From contig NW_026570268.1 of NCBI RefSeq assembly GCF_019649055.1, positions 682,001-746,000 of the forward strand: a stretch of DNA of 64,000 nt. Direction: 5' to 3'. This document shows, piece after piece, positions 47,401 to 59,826 of this stretch. The notes under the pieces are model-generated. The model was not told the DNA's origin, ran no database searches, and saw only the letters and a list, made by a program, of their open reading frames with translations. The stretch's first letter is position 1. Each line of letters begins with the position of its first letter. Position numbers and translations under genes: made by a program. Source of the DNA: Paramacrobiotus metropolitanus. Its lineage: Eukaryota; Tardigrada; Eutardigrada; Parachela; Macrobiotidae.

Positions 47401-50400
47401 CGGTGTTTCCGGAAACGGCGACGCTCTTCTTGGCGGATGCCGCCGTTGAGTCGGCGTCGTCTTCGGACTCGTCGGCCGTGGTCGGGTTGACTGCGGGTTT
47501 CTGGGTGGTCGCCCCGGCAACAGCGGTGCGCGTGGGCGCTGCCGACGCCGGCGTGGTCGTCGTCATAAAGTGGACGGGCGTGGTGTCGACCATTGCTGCC
47601 GCGGACATAGTAACAGCGTATACATGTAGCGCGTGTAAAGGTACATATATTGCGTTTATATGCGTATATTATATATATAATATGTTTGTAGCGTATTTAT
47701 GTAGCGTACATAAACGCACATATATTGCGTATATACGTACACGCATATTTATAGCGGATATATGTAGATGTAGCGAGCATAAACGTATACACATAAATCG
47801 CGTTTATATACGCGTATGTATATGGCGTATGTATAAGTGCAACCATTCAAACGCGTCATATAATTACCAGTCTCGGCGCACTTGGTGATGCACACCCCAA
47901 CATCCGACATCTCCGGATCGTCGACATGCGGCTGGATCTTCATGGTGAAAGTGTCGTACGCACCCCCGCGCACCGGGAAGACAAAATACGGGCAGTTGAC
48001 GTCATCCACGTGGACATCCTTATCGTCGCCGCTGCGCTGCCGGCGCGTGAACTGCAGCGTAGTCATCTGGCCGACGCGCACACCGCGCAGGTTGGCGATG
48101 GTCTGCTGCTGGTCGGGCAGCGGCTGGTGTGCGTCGCCGTGCCGGTCCTGGATAATGATCTTCTGGGCGGCGTCCACCCAACCGACTACCATGTCCACGT
48201 TGGCCTACAACCGTACACACATTTTAACCTTTTTGCTTTACCGTCGCAGAAGGGCAGCGTCTTACCAGGGATTTATTGTTGGAGAAGCCGATGCCGGTCC
48301 ACTTGTCGGCGTCGCGCGTGGTGATCTTGAACTGCACCGTCTGGTCCATCGGGTTCTGCCGCCAACGGGCGATGTACGTGCAGTCGCGGTTAATGTCACA
48401 ACCGGCCGGGAACTTCCAGCCGCCCTGACAGTCACGGATGACCCCCTTGGACGCCGACGCCGCCGTGACCTTTGCGGCGGTCTTCGTCGTCGTTGGCGTG
48501 GTGGTGGTCGTGGTTGTGGAGGTTGTCGGCTTCGCCGTTGTGGCGGCCGTGGTGGTGGTCGTCGTCTTCGTAGTGGTCGTGGACGTGGTCGAGGTAGTCG
48601 CCACCGTGGTTGGTATCGTTGTGGTGGAAGCATTGGCCTTGGTGAGCGCGCTCGGCAAGGCGACGTTGTTCTCTGCCGCACCTATCGGTGATTCCTTGTC
48701 ATATTGCTCGACCGGAAATAAGCTACTGTTCTTACCGGAAACCTGCGAACGGATCTGCTGCGCGCGCGGGATGTCGGCCTCGGCGTCCGGAGCATGGACG
48801 ATGGCCGCGCCGGCCGGGCGGAACGCCGGCCATGTTGTTGTCTCGTCGTCCCCGCCCTCCTCATCGGTGGTGGCCGTCTCCGTGGTCGTCGTCCTGGCTT
48901 TGCCAGTGGTGGCCGGCGTCGACGTGGCCGCAGCGCTGGACGCGGCGGTGGTGGTCGTGGTGCTGCGGCGGCGTCGCGGGTTCCACACGGTGGTCTCCCC
49001 GGAACTGGGCGTCGTCGTTGTCGAGGCCGTGGTCGAGGTCGTGGCGGCGGTAGGGGTGGTGGGCACGGTCGTCGGCGGCTGGGTCACCGGCAGGACCTTG
49101 ATAACCATGGGCTCCTCGGTGGTCAGGGCCTCCTCGGTGGTGACCTGGGTGGTGGCCGCCGTGGTGGGCGGTTTGGTGACCACCGTGGTGGTCGGCTCCA
49201 CCGTCGCGACGTCCTCATCGCCGTCATCCTCGTCGTGGTGGCCGTCGGCGGAGGTGACCTTGCCGGCGGGGTGCAGGCAGTCGTACTCCGGACAGCAGGC
49301 GGCGGGGTTCTTGGGCAGGCGCTCCTTGCAACCGGTCTCCGTGGGGGCCGGCGGGCAGGTGATGGTCTTGCACTGGATCTTCAGTTTGCTGTTGCACTTA
49401 CAGGCCAGACACGGACTGCTCACCGAGGCGGGAACAAAGTCGCCCACCGCGCTGCAGTTGTCGCCGTCTGTCGTCAACACACACGGAATGACGTATGATG
49501 GACGGGGATTAATCTGTGTTGCGCAATAAGCCCTTACCTTGGACTGCCTTAACCTCCAACGACGGCACCTGACCTCGAGCGGTACCTACAAGAAAACCAC
49601 CATGATTATGCATCGTCCTGGCTAATACACGTGCAAAACATATATGGATGTTTTCTGCAATATACATAATAATTTATGTATATATAATTATTATCAATAA
49701 AAAAATAATAAAAAAGATTAGACTTAAATAAAGTAAAAATATTATTAATTTATTATTACTGTAGATACAGTAATATTTATTTAATAAAATTTATTGTTTA
49801 TTTTTAAAAAATTATCATTAATGAAAAAATAATATTTATTATAACATTTATCGTGATCAGTACTGCATCGTGTGAGCTTTTCGTGGCGATATAATTACAG
49901 CTATTGTGGCGCTGCATTAAAATCAGTCACGATGCAAAGCTGTTAATCGTTTGAACGGAAAGCTTTTCAAGAGAAATGTAGCGTGGACAATTGAATGAAG
50001 GCAGTAATCAATAAGCAACAATTATTATTTATACAGGAAGCTAAGCGTGAGCGCATCACTGCAGCTGCACATGTCGAAAGGTCAATAACCGGCAACACAT
50101 CTATCAACCGTATGTTAATAATAATTTTCTATCAACTGTAATACAGCACACATTGCTAACAAGCTTCGAAATTTGATTAACTGCGATAACAAAAAAAATG
50201 CGCACATATATTAATGATTAAATATATATGCTAATGCAGTATGCCGTAAACGATGCTTGAGTGCGCTTAATTTTCCCATTACACTAGTTAAGGCTGGATT
50301 ATTTAGGGTCCCACCTACTTTCGACTTTCGCCGCTGCGGTGGCAGCGGCGAAACTAATTCAGCACACTCGGGCCAATTAAATTTACACCGGCTATTAATC

Positions 50401-53400
50401 ACACTATAACGACATATTACTCTTCTCGCGTTTATCATCCGCGTCCAGCTTCGACACTCGTCGAAATTGACCACTGCTAAGTGCTCTTTTTATGCGCAAA
50501 ATACTATGCAAAAATACGCGCCGCACTCGACCTGAATGTAGACTAACCGGCCTGATTATCTGCTTATCGCGCGTTACTTACCGTTGCACTGGAAGGTGGG
50601 ACAGCACTGCGTGAAACGGTACACGGGCACGCAGCCGGTGTGCGGCGGCTTCTCCGTGCACTGCACCCGACTGCAGCTCGTCACGCCGCGCTCGCACACG
50701 CACTCCTCGCACACGCTCTTCTTCCACTTCTCCGCGCCGTGGAAGCCGCAAGTCGGGCCGTTGGGCGGGATGTCCGGCAGCGCCGCCGAGGTCACCGCCT
50801 CCGTTGTGGCTTCCTCGCTGACGGCTTCCGCTGCGGCGGTGGTGACGGTCGCCAGCGGGCGGCGGTCCGGCGCGGCGGTGGGGACGGCGGGCACCGGGCG
50901 GCGGTCTAACGGCACCGCCTTGACGGTGGCGATGACCTCCTGGCCCGTCTTGGCCATGTGCTGGGTGGACGCCGAGAGGAGCTGCTGGGCGTCGGCCTCG
51001 TGGCTCTCCTCACTACTGCTGTACGTGGCGTCCGCTTCCGGCTCCGCGGTGACCGCCGGCGCGACCTCCTGGCTACTTCCCGGCTGGCGGGCGTTCTGCC
51101 GGTGGATGGCCCGCGCGGGGTCCATGAAGTCGCCCTGACCCTGCTGCAGGTTAAGGAACAGGGAGGGCTGGTTGTCGGCCACCCCGTTGCCGCTGTCCAG
51201 CGGCGCGGCGCTCAGCCGGTCGTCCAACTGACTCCCGAAGGCCAGCTGCTGCAGCGGGTTGTTGGGCGGCAGACCGGGGACGGCCATCTGACCCGGCCCC
51301 ACCGGCCCGTTGGCCTGCATGTGGCTGGCGGTGCCCTGCGGCCAGCCGGTGGCCACGCTGGCCATGCCGGCCTGCAGCCGCTCTAATCCGGAAAAGTCGA
51401 ACTCCGGCTCGTGGAAGTTGGGGATGGAAGGCGCGTTGAACTGCATGTTGGGCGCGCTGACCTCCGGGAAGCGGCTGTTGGGCAGCTGCGGGAAGGACTG
51501 CCCGTCGGACATGCCGAACTGCACCGGCGGGCCCTGGCTCTGCGACGGCTGCGGGATGGCCTGGCTGGCGGCCATCTGCATGGACATCGACTGGGCGGGG
51601 TCAAAGTTCTGCTGCGGCTGCGCCGCGTTGAACGGCATTTGCTGCTGCGCCGGGTTGTTGAAATTCTGCTGCGCTGGGTTGAAAGACTGTTGCGGATTGC
51701 TGGCGCCGAAGAACTGCCGCGTTTCCGGGAACGCCTCCTGCCGGTACGAGTAGGGGGACTCGGGTGCCACGTAATCCGACTTCTGGATGTTGTTGCCATC
51801 TGCAATGACCTTTGCTTATTAAATTCAAATTGCCTACATATTTATTATATATTTCCTAATTTTTAGTTTGTTACTATCATTAAAAAATCTGTGTGTTAAG
51901 GGAAGTGGCCCGGTACATGGTACCAAATTCGTGTACATGCACGAAATCTCTCACTTTCGCGCGCTCCCAAACCCTTTTTTCTCTTGTTTTATGACAATCT
52001 GTAGTCAAATGATTTGTATACACAGGCCTGAAAACCGTTTGCGCGCGCAACATCCGGTTCGCGAGTTATGGCTGTAAGAAAATTCCAAAAAGTTTAAATG
52101 CATTCAGGTGTACCAAAAGGCTCATTATGGACCGATCTCTTTGAGATTTTGCACGTAAATGCACATAACCCCGAAGAACGTTTTCACATGTACACCGATC
52201 CACCGTTCTAGCATGTTTTTCAAATTTTAAAATGAATTTCAAAAATTAAAAAATTCATTCTAAAATTTGAAAAAAATCGTGGAAGTCTGGATCGGTGTAA
52301 AAACGATCTTCATGGCCATGTGCATTTACATGCAGAATTCGAAGGAGACCGGTCCATAACGAGACTTTTGGTACACCTGAAAGCATTTACACTTTTGGGA
52401 ATTTTCTTACAGCCATAACTCCCGAACCGGATGTTGCGCGCACAAACGGTTTTCACACTAGTGTATACAAATCATCTGGCTACAGAATGCCATAAAACGA
52501 AACAAAAATGTGTTTGGGAGTGCGCGAGAATGAAAGTTTCCGTGCATGTACACGAATCTGGTACCATGTACCGGGCCACTTCCCTTAATTATGTCATAAT
52601 ACACATATATTTCTGAGATTTGAATTTGTTTATTCAAACTAAATTATCTACTTATTTATCTTACAGTTTACTCCAGTTTTTCAATTGTTAATTAAACTAA
52701 ACTATATGGCGAGTATCTATTTTGTATATTTTCTGCAATTAGATTTATTGACAAACCTAAAAAATTAAAAAAAATCGATCAATTACTAAACAATCCTTTT
52801 ATCAAGCAACAACCGTCAAAATACCATAAAGTGTACTGTTAAAATTTTAACTAACTAACTAGTTTATTATTTAAATAGATTTATGTTTTAATATTTTTTA
52901 TTATCGCCGGCATCATGCGAAAACCGAAAAAAAGGAGGAAGTGCATGGCATGTTTCTTATTTCGTGCAAGCAGGTCTCGATTGAGCTGGTTGTTTTCGGG
53001 CCCAGTTGACCTATAACCATACTGTCCCGATGGACTGTCGGCCAGCCTGTCCCTGGCCCTACCAGCGTCTTAATTGGATTAGCGGGCCAAGTTCAAAGCC
53101 ACCTGATTACATGTGCGGCTGCCGTTGTCGATTTATTTACAGAGAAGCCTTAATGCTATTACGTACAGACAGCGCTACGTTATTAAGCGTCAACAATATT
53201 GTAAACCGGCCGATGCTGATAATAGCGATAATAGTAATAACGCTAATAACACTGTCATGGCCGGCAGTAAGCCGCATCGCCTATCGTTCAATGGACTGAC
53301 TCGTCTGCTGCCTGCTTCTGCTCGGCTGCAGTTCCGCGACGGATCGGTCAGCATTCATTCATCCGAGTATGGACATATACATACAGCTAGCTGCATATAT

Positions 53401-54408
53401 GTATTTTATTGATGCTCCACTAACATGACGGCCGATCATATAATAATATTATCGTCGGCGGCACTATAACTAAACGCTGCCGTTGATCAAGCGCAGCGCC
53501 AACACCCGCGAAGAAAGACAAGACAGATTTCCGAACGCGAGATGAGATGCCTGCGTGTCCCGCGGGCATCGCGGCGGCGGTCAAGGCAACGCTTAACTTT
53601 AGCGCGGTACTACCTCTTCCTCTATCCTAATCACTTCACCGCATCCGCTCCAATAATCACCTGTACTTCTTATGTAAAACCTAGTACGATGCTCTAGTAA
53701 TTAAACAAATGACATCATTGGTTACCGCCCTTCCTTGCTAAATACCAAAGGTCACATTCTTAAGAACTCAATTTTCTAAGTTTTGCGAAATTTCAAAGCT
53801 TCCTCAGAATTCTAAACGCCTTTTAAATGAATTCTAAATGCCGATTTAAATGCGAAACCTAAGAAAACATAAGAAAACCTAAGAAATTAAAATCCAAGAA
53901 AAACCTAATATAAGAAAACCTAAGGAAACCCAAGAAAACCTAAGAATAACCTAAGAATTACCTAGGAAAACATAAGAAATCTAAGAAACATAAAAGCATT
54001 CGCAGTGTTCAGGCAAAAATACGTTAGGTGGACTTGCGTTCCCATACAAAAAAGACCGTGGGAACAAAGACGTACCCTGAGCATTTATGGTGAAAAACTC
54101 ACTTAAATTGTCCTAATAGAAGGTTTTACGTTAGGCAATAATTTAAACTGACCTGGAAGATTGAAATTAGGTGAACCGCCGTTGCCGGCGAAGCCTCCCA
54201 TGGGCATCTGCGCGCCCTGCTGCATGCCCATCATGGGTGCCTGCTGCATGGCCTGCGGATTGAAATTGAAGTTGTTCTGGAAGGGGGCGCCACCCTGGCC
54301 GCCCATCTGGAACTGGGCGTGGCTAATGCTGACCAGGAACAGGAATACAAGACCGACGGATCCCGCAGCGCCACCTGCCAATGGCCGGCGCCTCTCCGAC
54401 GGCGCCAT
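44444..54408 (-). CDS. Secreted mosaic matrix protein: VWC, DOMON, EGF and Kunitz domains
   Basis: Nineteen exons sum to 5151 nt, giving 1716 aa. The order is: signal peptide (SVGLVFLFLVSISHAQ); Gln/Asn/Met/Pro-rich region to about residue 420; two VWC domains (to about 570); Thr-rich stretch; DOMON domain (about 860-1015, WKFPAGCDINRDCTYIARW ... VDMVVGWVDA); Thr-rich linker; VWC; acidic linker; two EGF-like domains; Kunitz; VWC plus an extra half VWC; VWC; Thr linker; C-terminal Kunitz ending at CKAACK. The Kunitz P1 residues are Gln and His, so neither looks like a trypsin inhibitor. DOMON folds bind haem or sugars in known families; VWC domains often bind BMP-type ligands. Exon phases agree throughout. 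A 54-nt in-frame stretch at about 48690-48745 has GTAAGA...GATAG ends and may be an optional intron. Confidence 0.9.
47600..47860. repeat. TATA/GCGTATA-rich tandem repeat in an intron of the mosaic gene
   Basis: Irregular units near ATATATTGCGTATATACGTA and TATGTAGCGTACATAAACG, about 60-70 bp long, fill the intron between the DOMON exon and the next Thr-rich exon. Confidence 0.7.
51896..52588. mobile_element. 693-bp fold-back (inverted-repeat) transposable element
   Basis: The ends read TTAAGGGAAGTGGCCCGGTA and its exact complement. The first 48 bp of each arm match with one mismatch, and similarity continues inward to an AT-rich centre at about 52240 (AATTTTAAAATGAATTTC and its complement). 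No coding capacity. Each end abuts TTAA, which could be a piggyBac-type target site, although the next bases are GGG rather than the usual CCC; a TA target is also possible. It sits in intron 1 of the mosaic gene. Confidence 0.85.
53850..53995. repeat. Purine-rich AAGAAAACCTAAG tandem repeat
   Basis: About ten imperfect copies of AAGAAAACCTAAG/AAGAAAACATAAG inside intron 1 of the mosaic gene. Same unit as at 19840-19890. Confidence 0.8.
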
Positions 54409-55897
54409 CCCGGAATCAACGGGATACCAACGCTCCTCCCGAGGAACTAGACAATAATCCCGCTAGCGACGTAATCCTTCGCAACAGCCGATGAGCAAGA
54501 GCGGCAGTTAATTAAGAGTGAAACCACGGTGATTCGATAAACAAACCATGCGCTATAATGTCAGGTAGTGTTGTGCGCGGCACTCGCGAAGTGATGACCC
54601 GGTATATCTGTACAGTGTTCCGGCCGATGCAGCGGCGCTGGTCGACGTCAACGGTATTGTCCTGTCGCTAAGAGGGTGTTGATTAATAGATTTATTAATC
54701 AATAACTACCCAGCAGCGGGCGTACCTGTACCATACGCCGCATAAGTCAGATTATCACGCTGTGTGCAGAATTTTTTATATGCACTGTATCTGTACATGT
54801 GGTGTACGAAGGAATGCGAGTATGTCTTCTCATGCAGACCGAGATGAGCAAGATGCAAGATGGCTGACAGCGTGTGTCGCATGCGGATATCGCGGCACGT
54901 CATAATTTGATGAATATATGTACATATTGTATTTTGCTTATGTTTTTTTTACGACTAGCCAACTGTTTCAGCTGTGGCCTGCAATGGCGAAACGGTCACT
55001 CTGCTTACTGCTGATAGGGCACCGAACAAGGCTCTTCTGCAGCTTGTTCTCATTTTACTATGACAAGATATTGTTGTAATTCGTATATTGTACGAGTACC
55101 TAATAAAAAATGCGTATTTGCGTTCAGCATCGTACGCAGTATCGGTACAGTGCTGTACTGTGCGCATGTACGTACATTCTGCCGATACGTTTATACTACG
55201 CATTAACCACCAATCAAGGTCATCAGCCGACCGGTGCGTCGGTGATTGGCTTGACCACTCATCGGTACGAGTTCCGGTCCGCTTGCTGCTCGCATGTACG
55301 TACGTACGCCTCCCTCAGTGGCGCTCCCGAATGCTTCCTCTTTCCGCATCATGAGAATCGCTGGTTGCTCGTTTTACGGTGTGGGGCTTCATGAGAGTAA
55401 TGACTTTCTAATTAGGTAAATTTCTGCTTGGTGAGCGGGACAGTCGCTTGCCTAGGCGCTACCGGCTACACCTATCTACCGTCTGGCCGGCGCAGTATTG
55501 TAGCGTTCACGAATTCGAGGTCAAGTGCACAACCGACCTACATTTGCCGGCGCAGTCGTCGGAAAAATCAGTCACAGTCCGTGTGTACAGATGTTGGCAC
55601 TGGGTCACATTCTAAGTATGAATCAGATGAAGAGCTTTAATACCGATGAATCCTTTCCGATTAAGTCTGCATTAACAGCATCTCTAAGAACATAAGAACA
55701 TTCCCTTCCCCGGAACTAAAACAGTCACACTTAGTAAAAACAGCAGACGAGTCCCCATTAATTTTCAGGATATAAGCAGCCGCCGGAATCAGAAAGCTAA
55801 CGCCGGCTTTATGCAGCAGCATACATTACGTTAATAAATGCAGTAAAAAGTCAAATAAAATCATTGAGTAACGACAGCGAATATTGGCGATCAGGCG
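54409..55897. other. Spacer upstream of the mosaic gene
   Basis: Holds the mosaic gene promoter and the 3' UTR of the ZP-N gene. Only short chance open frames; GTACGTAC-type simple repeats near 55294. No feature called. Confidence 0.5.
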
Positions 55898-56789
55898 TTA
55901 TTCCTTAATGAGTAGTACGGGCGACTCGTACATGTCGATGGGATAGAGGTTGCGGGCCAGCGGCATCGGCTGGGCGTCCTTGTCGCCGAGCGGCAACGCC
56001 GGCGACCGGCCGCGCAGCACATCCTGCAGCGTGATCCAGTACTTGCACAGTACACTGGCCTCCTCCGTCTCGTAGTACACCCGCCGCTCCCCGCTTCCGC
56101 CGCCGCCGTCCAGCAGGCGCTGTGTCGTCTTCACCAGCTGGAAACCGGCGCGGCCCTGTACGCAGCAAACCAGGCAATCACGTCAATACAACCATGAACC
56201 GGCCAATCATAAAACTCATGAAAATTATACAGCTACATATAAAAAAAAAAACATTGGCGTATGATAAATACTTACATGTAAATCATATAGCAGTCATAAA
56301 AACTCAATACGTCAATACAGAGTGCAGTACATAGCATTTGGGGAATAGTTTTACCCGGTTGTCCACCCAGACGCCGCACTTGGCTCCGTAGGGCACGAAG
56401 AAGGTCAGGGGCGCGGCTTGCGCGTTGAGGCGCACTTCCGCCTGGCAGGGGGAGCCCTTGACGCTCAGCAGGCCGTCAAAGGGACCGGAGACGCTCACGT
56501 CCATGCCCTTGCCGCCGCATTTCACCACTAGCCAATGTACATACGTATGCAGCCATGCTGATACAGTTTTCACACGAACAGTTGCTAATCAGTATGATAT
56601 CAGTATATCTATATAAGGACTATATACTTAGGTAATACGCGCTTAGAGATTGTTGTAGAAGTATATATGTTTGTCTGCGCAGGTACCTTGGACGTTCTGT
56701 CCGCCGGTGCGCCCCAGCCAGCTCAGGCCGCAGCAGCTGATAATAACGAAAACAACCGAGTGATCGCTCCTAAAGCGCAACATAATCAT
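55898..56789 (-). CDS. Small secreted protein made of a single ZP-N domain
   Basis: Three exons (56789-56687, 56527-56355, 56155-55898) give 177 aa. The signal segment is HSVVFVIISCCGLSWLG. The domain starts VVKCGGKGMDVSVSGPFDG, then SPC, FVPYGAKCGVWVDN and finally ASVLCKYWITL, giving the four-Cys ZP-N pattern with its FDG and CGV landmarks. ZP-N modules polymerise extracellular filaments in egg coats and cuticle proteins. No ZP-C half, furin site or membrane anchor follows; the chain ends ESPVLLIKE. A second in-frame ATG at 56783 could be the start. The ZP-N call rests on Cys spacing and motif, not a search. Confidence 0.78.
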
Positions 56790-57399
56790 ATATTGGCTAT
56801 GTCTACAGTATGTCGCCAGCATCGACGCGTAATTACGATATCCGTTATACTCACTGTTTTTCTGCTCGTGGTCGCCGTTATCCGCATCTCTTGCCGAATG
56901 GGTACAAGACGTTTTTACATCTTTCTGTATTTCATCGAAGTGATGGAACTGCATGTAACACACATGCATTGTATCAATATCGGCAATCACTACTTCTACC
57001 GTACTTCCGCTTCGCATCAGACACGCCGACGCCGGCACATGGCGTTATTGTTGTTGATTTGTTTGTCTAAATCTGTGTCAAACTCATCGACGATGAAAAA
57101 CACAGCGGCACTGGTATGTTCTGTCCAAAGGACTACGCGTATTGTAATTTGTGTTCGAACGGCTGAAGTATCGAGTAAAACATAGGTGATATCACAGCTC
57201 TATCTAGCTTGCTGGCTCGCGCCTTTCGTAAATGTCCGGCTACATTCCAGTCCTTATCATTTTTGTACTGCTTAAGTTTCCCTTGTTTTCGTGTGGAACG
57301 TGCGCATTTTTATGTGTGCAATACAGATCTGTAGGTATATTTATATACATTTTTTGCCGATGTGCAAATCAGTACAAATTAACATGAGCGAGAGGGCAG
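56790..57399. other. Spacer between ZP-N and metalloprotease genes
   Basis: Both genes read leftward. No further metalloprotease exon (disintegrin, TSP1 or Cys-rich) could be found here, which supports the protease ending at 57400. Confidence 0.5.
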
Positions 57400-59826
57400 T
57401 TAGTCGCGGGGCGGTTTACTGATGAGACAGTGGGCGTGGCCGTTGACGACAAAGTGCTGGAGGCTGTCGGTGCTGCAGCGGGACCAGCCGGCGCGCTGCC
57501 GCTGCGGCTGCTGGATGGACATGATGTGGTTGCCGCGGCGGTCGCAGCGGTTGCCGCTGCCGTCGTGGTACATGCCCAGCGTGTGCCCGGTCTCGTGCGC
57601 GATCGTCTCGATGTTCCCGAACATCAGCGCAAACTCCGTCACCATGCAGTTCTTCTCCACGCTGCACATCCCGCCGCCGTACGACACTACACATACATAA
57701 TACTGTGTACGAGAAATATACGGATATTATATGTAAAGATTTATATACTGTACATATCTGTACATCCAGATATATGTATATACATTAACATATCTGTACA
57801 TCCGGATGTCCACATATAAATAAAGATACGTATATATATACATAATTATTATACGAGACATATACAAATACATATGTAAACAATATACACATGTAAACAA
57901 TAATTACTGTATTATTGTATATATATGTAAACATACTGTATATATATACTCGTATATCTGCATATGCAGATAAATGACATATACATACTTGTACAAAAAA
58001 TATACAAATATACATGAACTAATAAATAAAAATATACATGTCGTGCGTATACAAATATGTGTAACAATCATATTATATTAGATATTAATTGTTTAAATTA
58101 CATAATATTACAAACTCAATATATTAAATTTAAAAAAGTGTATATAAATGCATACGTTATTATTCCTTATATTTGTTGTATATATATATATAATTAATAT
58201 TTATTTTAAGCGTCGGCTTCCGGTGAGTTCGTTACTCGTCACCCACCTCCCGACACGGTGAAGATCTTGCGGGCCGTCCCCTTCAAGTTCCGGTAGGCGG
58301 CGTCGCGCGTGACGTCGGCGGCGTCGGCGTAGACGTCCAGCCCGGTCAGCGCCGTGGTCAGGTCCCAGTCGGCGCGCGCCAGACCGAGCCGCGCCAACAG
58401 TTCGCGCTGGTAGCGCCGGCACAGATCGCTCAAGTAATCGGTGACCTTTTCGCTGCGCGGCATACTCCCGCTGTCGTCCAGGTGCACGCGCTTCACCGCC
58501 AGCCGCACCTTCATCGCGCCGATCGACGCGTCGTCGTACAGCATGTTCACCGCGTTGTACGCCGCCAACACCAGCGTCACCTGCAAGAATGTACTTGTCG
58601 TGACCTTTCTGTATTTCGAAGAAACTGCGTTGATTAAATGAAAGCAAATTAAAAATAAATAAAATAAAAATACTGTGCTTTTTTAACAACTAATTTAAAA
58701 CTACTAAAATCACCTTCAGCTAAAATAAATGGAAATTTTTTATATAAATAAATATTAGTTCTATAATTCTATTTATTTAAAGAGATACATGTAAAAGCCT
58801 AGAAATTATTTGACTAAAATCAAGAGAATTAATCTTAGTTGATGCAAAGTAAACAGCAGTGCAGTAAATCGGATAAAATTAAAATATACTAAATAATCGG
58901 TAGTTAAAGAACGCGCCATCCACGCACCTGGTCATTGACGTCGGCGAAGACTTTGGCCAGTTTGCGCAGCATGGGCGTGTCGACGAGGGCGGCCACCTGC
59001 ACTTGGAGGCTGTCGGGTGGCGTGACGGTGATGGGCGTGATGCGCAGCGGGTGCAGGTGCAGAGCGTTGGCCAGCTGGTCCAGCACGTCGAAGCGCTGCG
59101 GGTCTGCCTCCATTTCGTCACCGGCGTCCGTCCCGCGCGAGTCGGATGTGAGGCGCCGACGGGCGATGTGCACGCTGCTAAATCTATTTAATACAGACAA
59201 ATAAAAAATAATAAAAATGTAACAAATAAAAAATAAATTTTAATAAAATTAAATAAATACGAGAAAATTCAAAAAATCAAGCAAATTCAAAAAATAATAT
59301 TAATACCAGTAGTAATAATACGGGTGATGCTTACCAACCTCATCCGGCGCGCCAGCAGCGTCTCGGGCAGCGGCTCAATGAGGATATCCTCCCCGCCGAT
59401 CTTCAGGACGCCGCGCACCCCCTGCGCAAAACGACTCAACGCCGCCCGCCCCTGATAGCAGCGGCGCGTGGCCGGCTGGCAGGTGGTGACGGTGCCGCGG
59501 TAGTGGCAGGCCCGTTGTGCCGCGCTGACCGCCAGCCGGCTCAACTGCCCGGCCGGGCTCATATAGCTGAGCTGCAGGTCCGCGGCGGCCACGACGGCCT
59601 GCTGCAGCTGCAGTTTGTAGCTGGCGCCGAACATGTCGATGGTGTAGCTGAGCTGCAGGGCGTCGGCAAGGTCATCCGTGCCGGGGCTGCGGACGCGGCG
59701 GAGGTGGATGGTCTGCGCGGAGGCATTGAGAAAAGGTAGGGAATAGCAGCATCCGATTAAATGGAGGGTGGTAGTGAGGAACAGCAGCGTGTCAGAGGCA
59801 GCATCCGTAAAGGTCACGGCCAGCAT
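57400..59826 (-). CDS. Reprolysin-type (M12B, ADAM/ADAMTS-like) metalloprotease lacking C-terminal domains
   Basis: Four exons (59826-59339, 59177-58928, 58580-58247, 57686-57400) sum to 1359 nt, giving 452 aa. A hydrophobic signal segment (DTLLFLTTTLHLIGCCYS) precedes a propeptide with the GEDILIEPLPE strand typical of M12B zymogens. The catalytic part begins VTLVLAAYNAVNMLYDD. It has the zinc site HETGHTLGMYHD, with the catalytic Glu and three His, and a Met-turn in GNHIMSIQQ. The chain ends WSRCSTDSLQHFVVNGHAHC plus a short tail, where ADAMTS proteins would continue into the disintegrin-like region. The exon 1 donor is weak (AG|GTTGGT), although phase demands it. Secreted protease by inference, with matrix proteins as likely substrates given its neighbours. 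Confidence 0.85.
57700..58200. repeat. TATA-rich simple repeat in metalloprotease intron 3
   Basis: Irregular ATATACAAATACATATGTA/ATCTGTACATCCAGATAT units, with no exon inside. Confidence 0.7.

Noticed and set aside
48438-49529. 363-codon + strand frame opposite the mosaic gene
   Set aside because: Antisense shadow of the Thr-rich and VWC exon; Val/Ser-rich with no domain, while the minus strand has VWC and DOMON motifs and correct phases.
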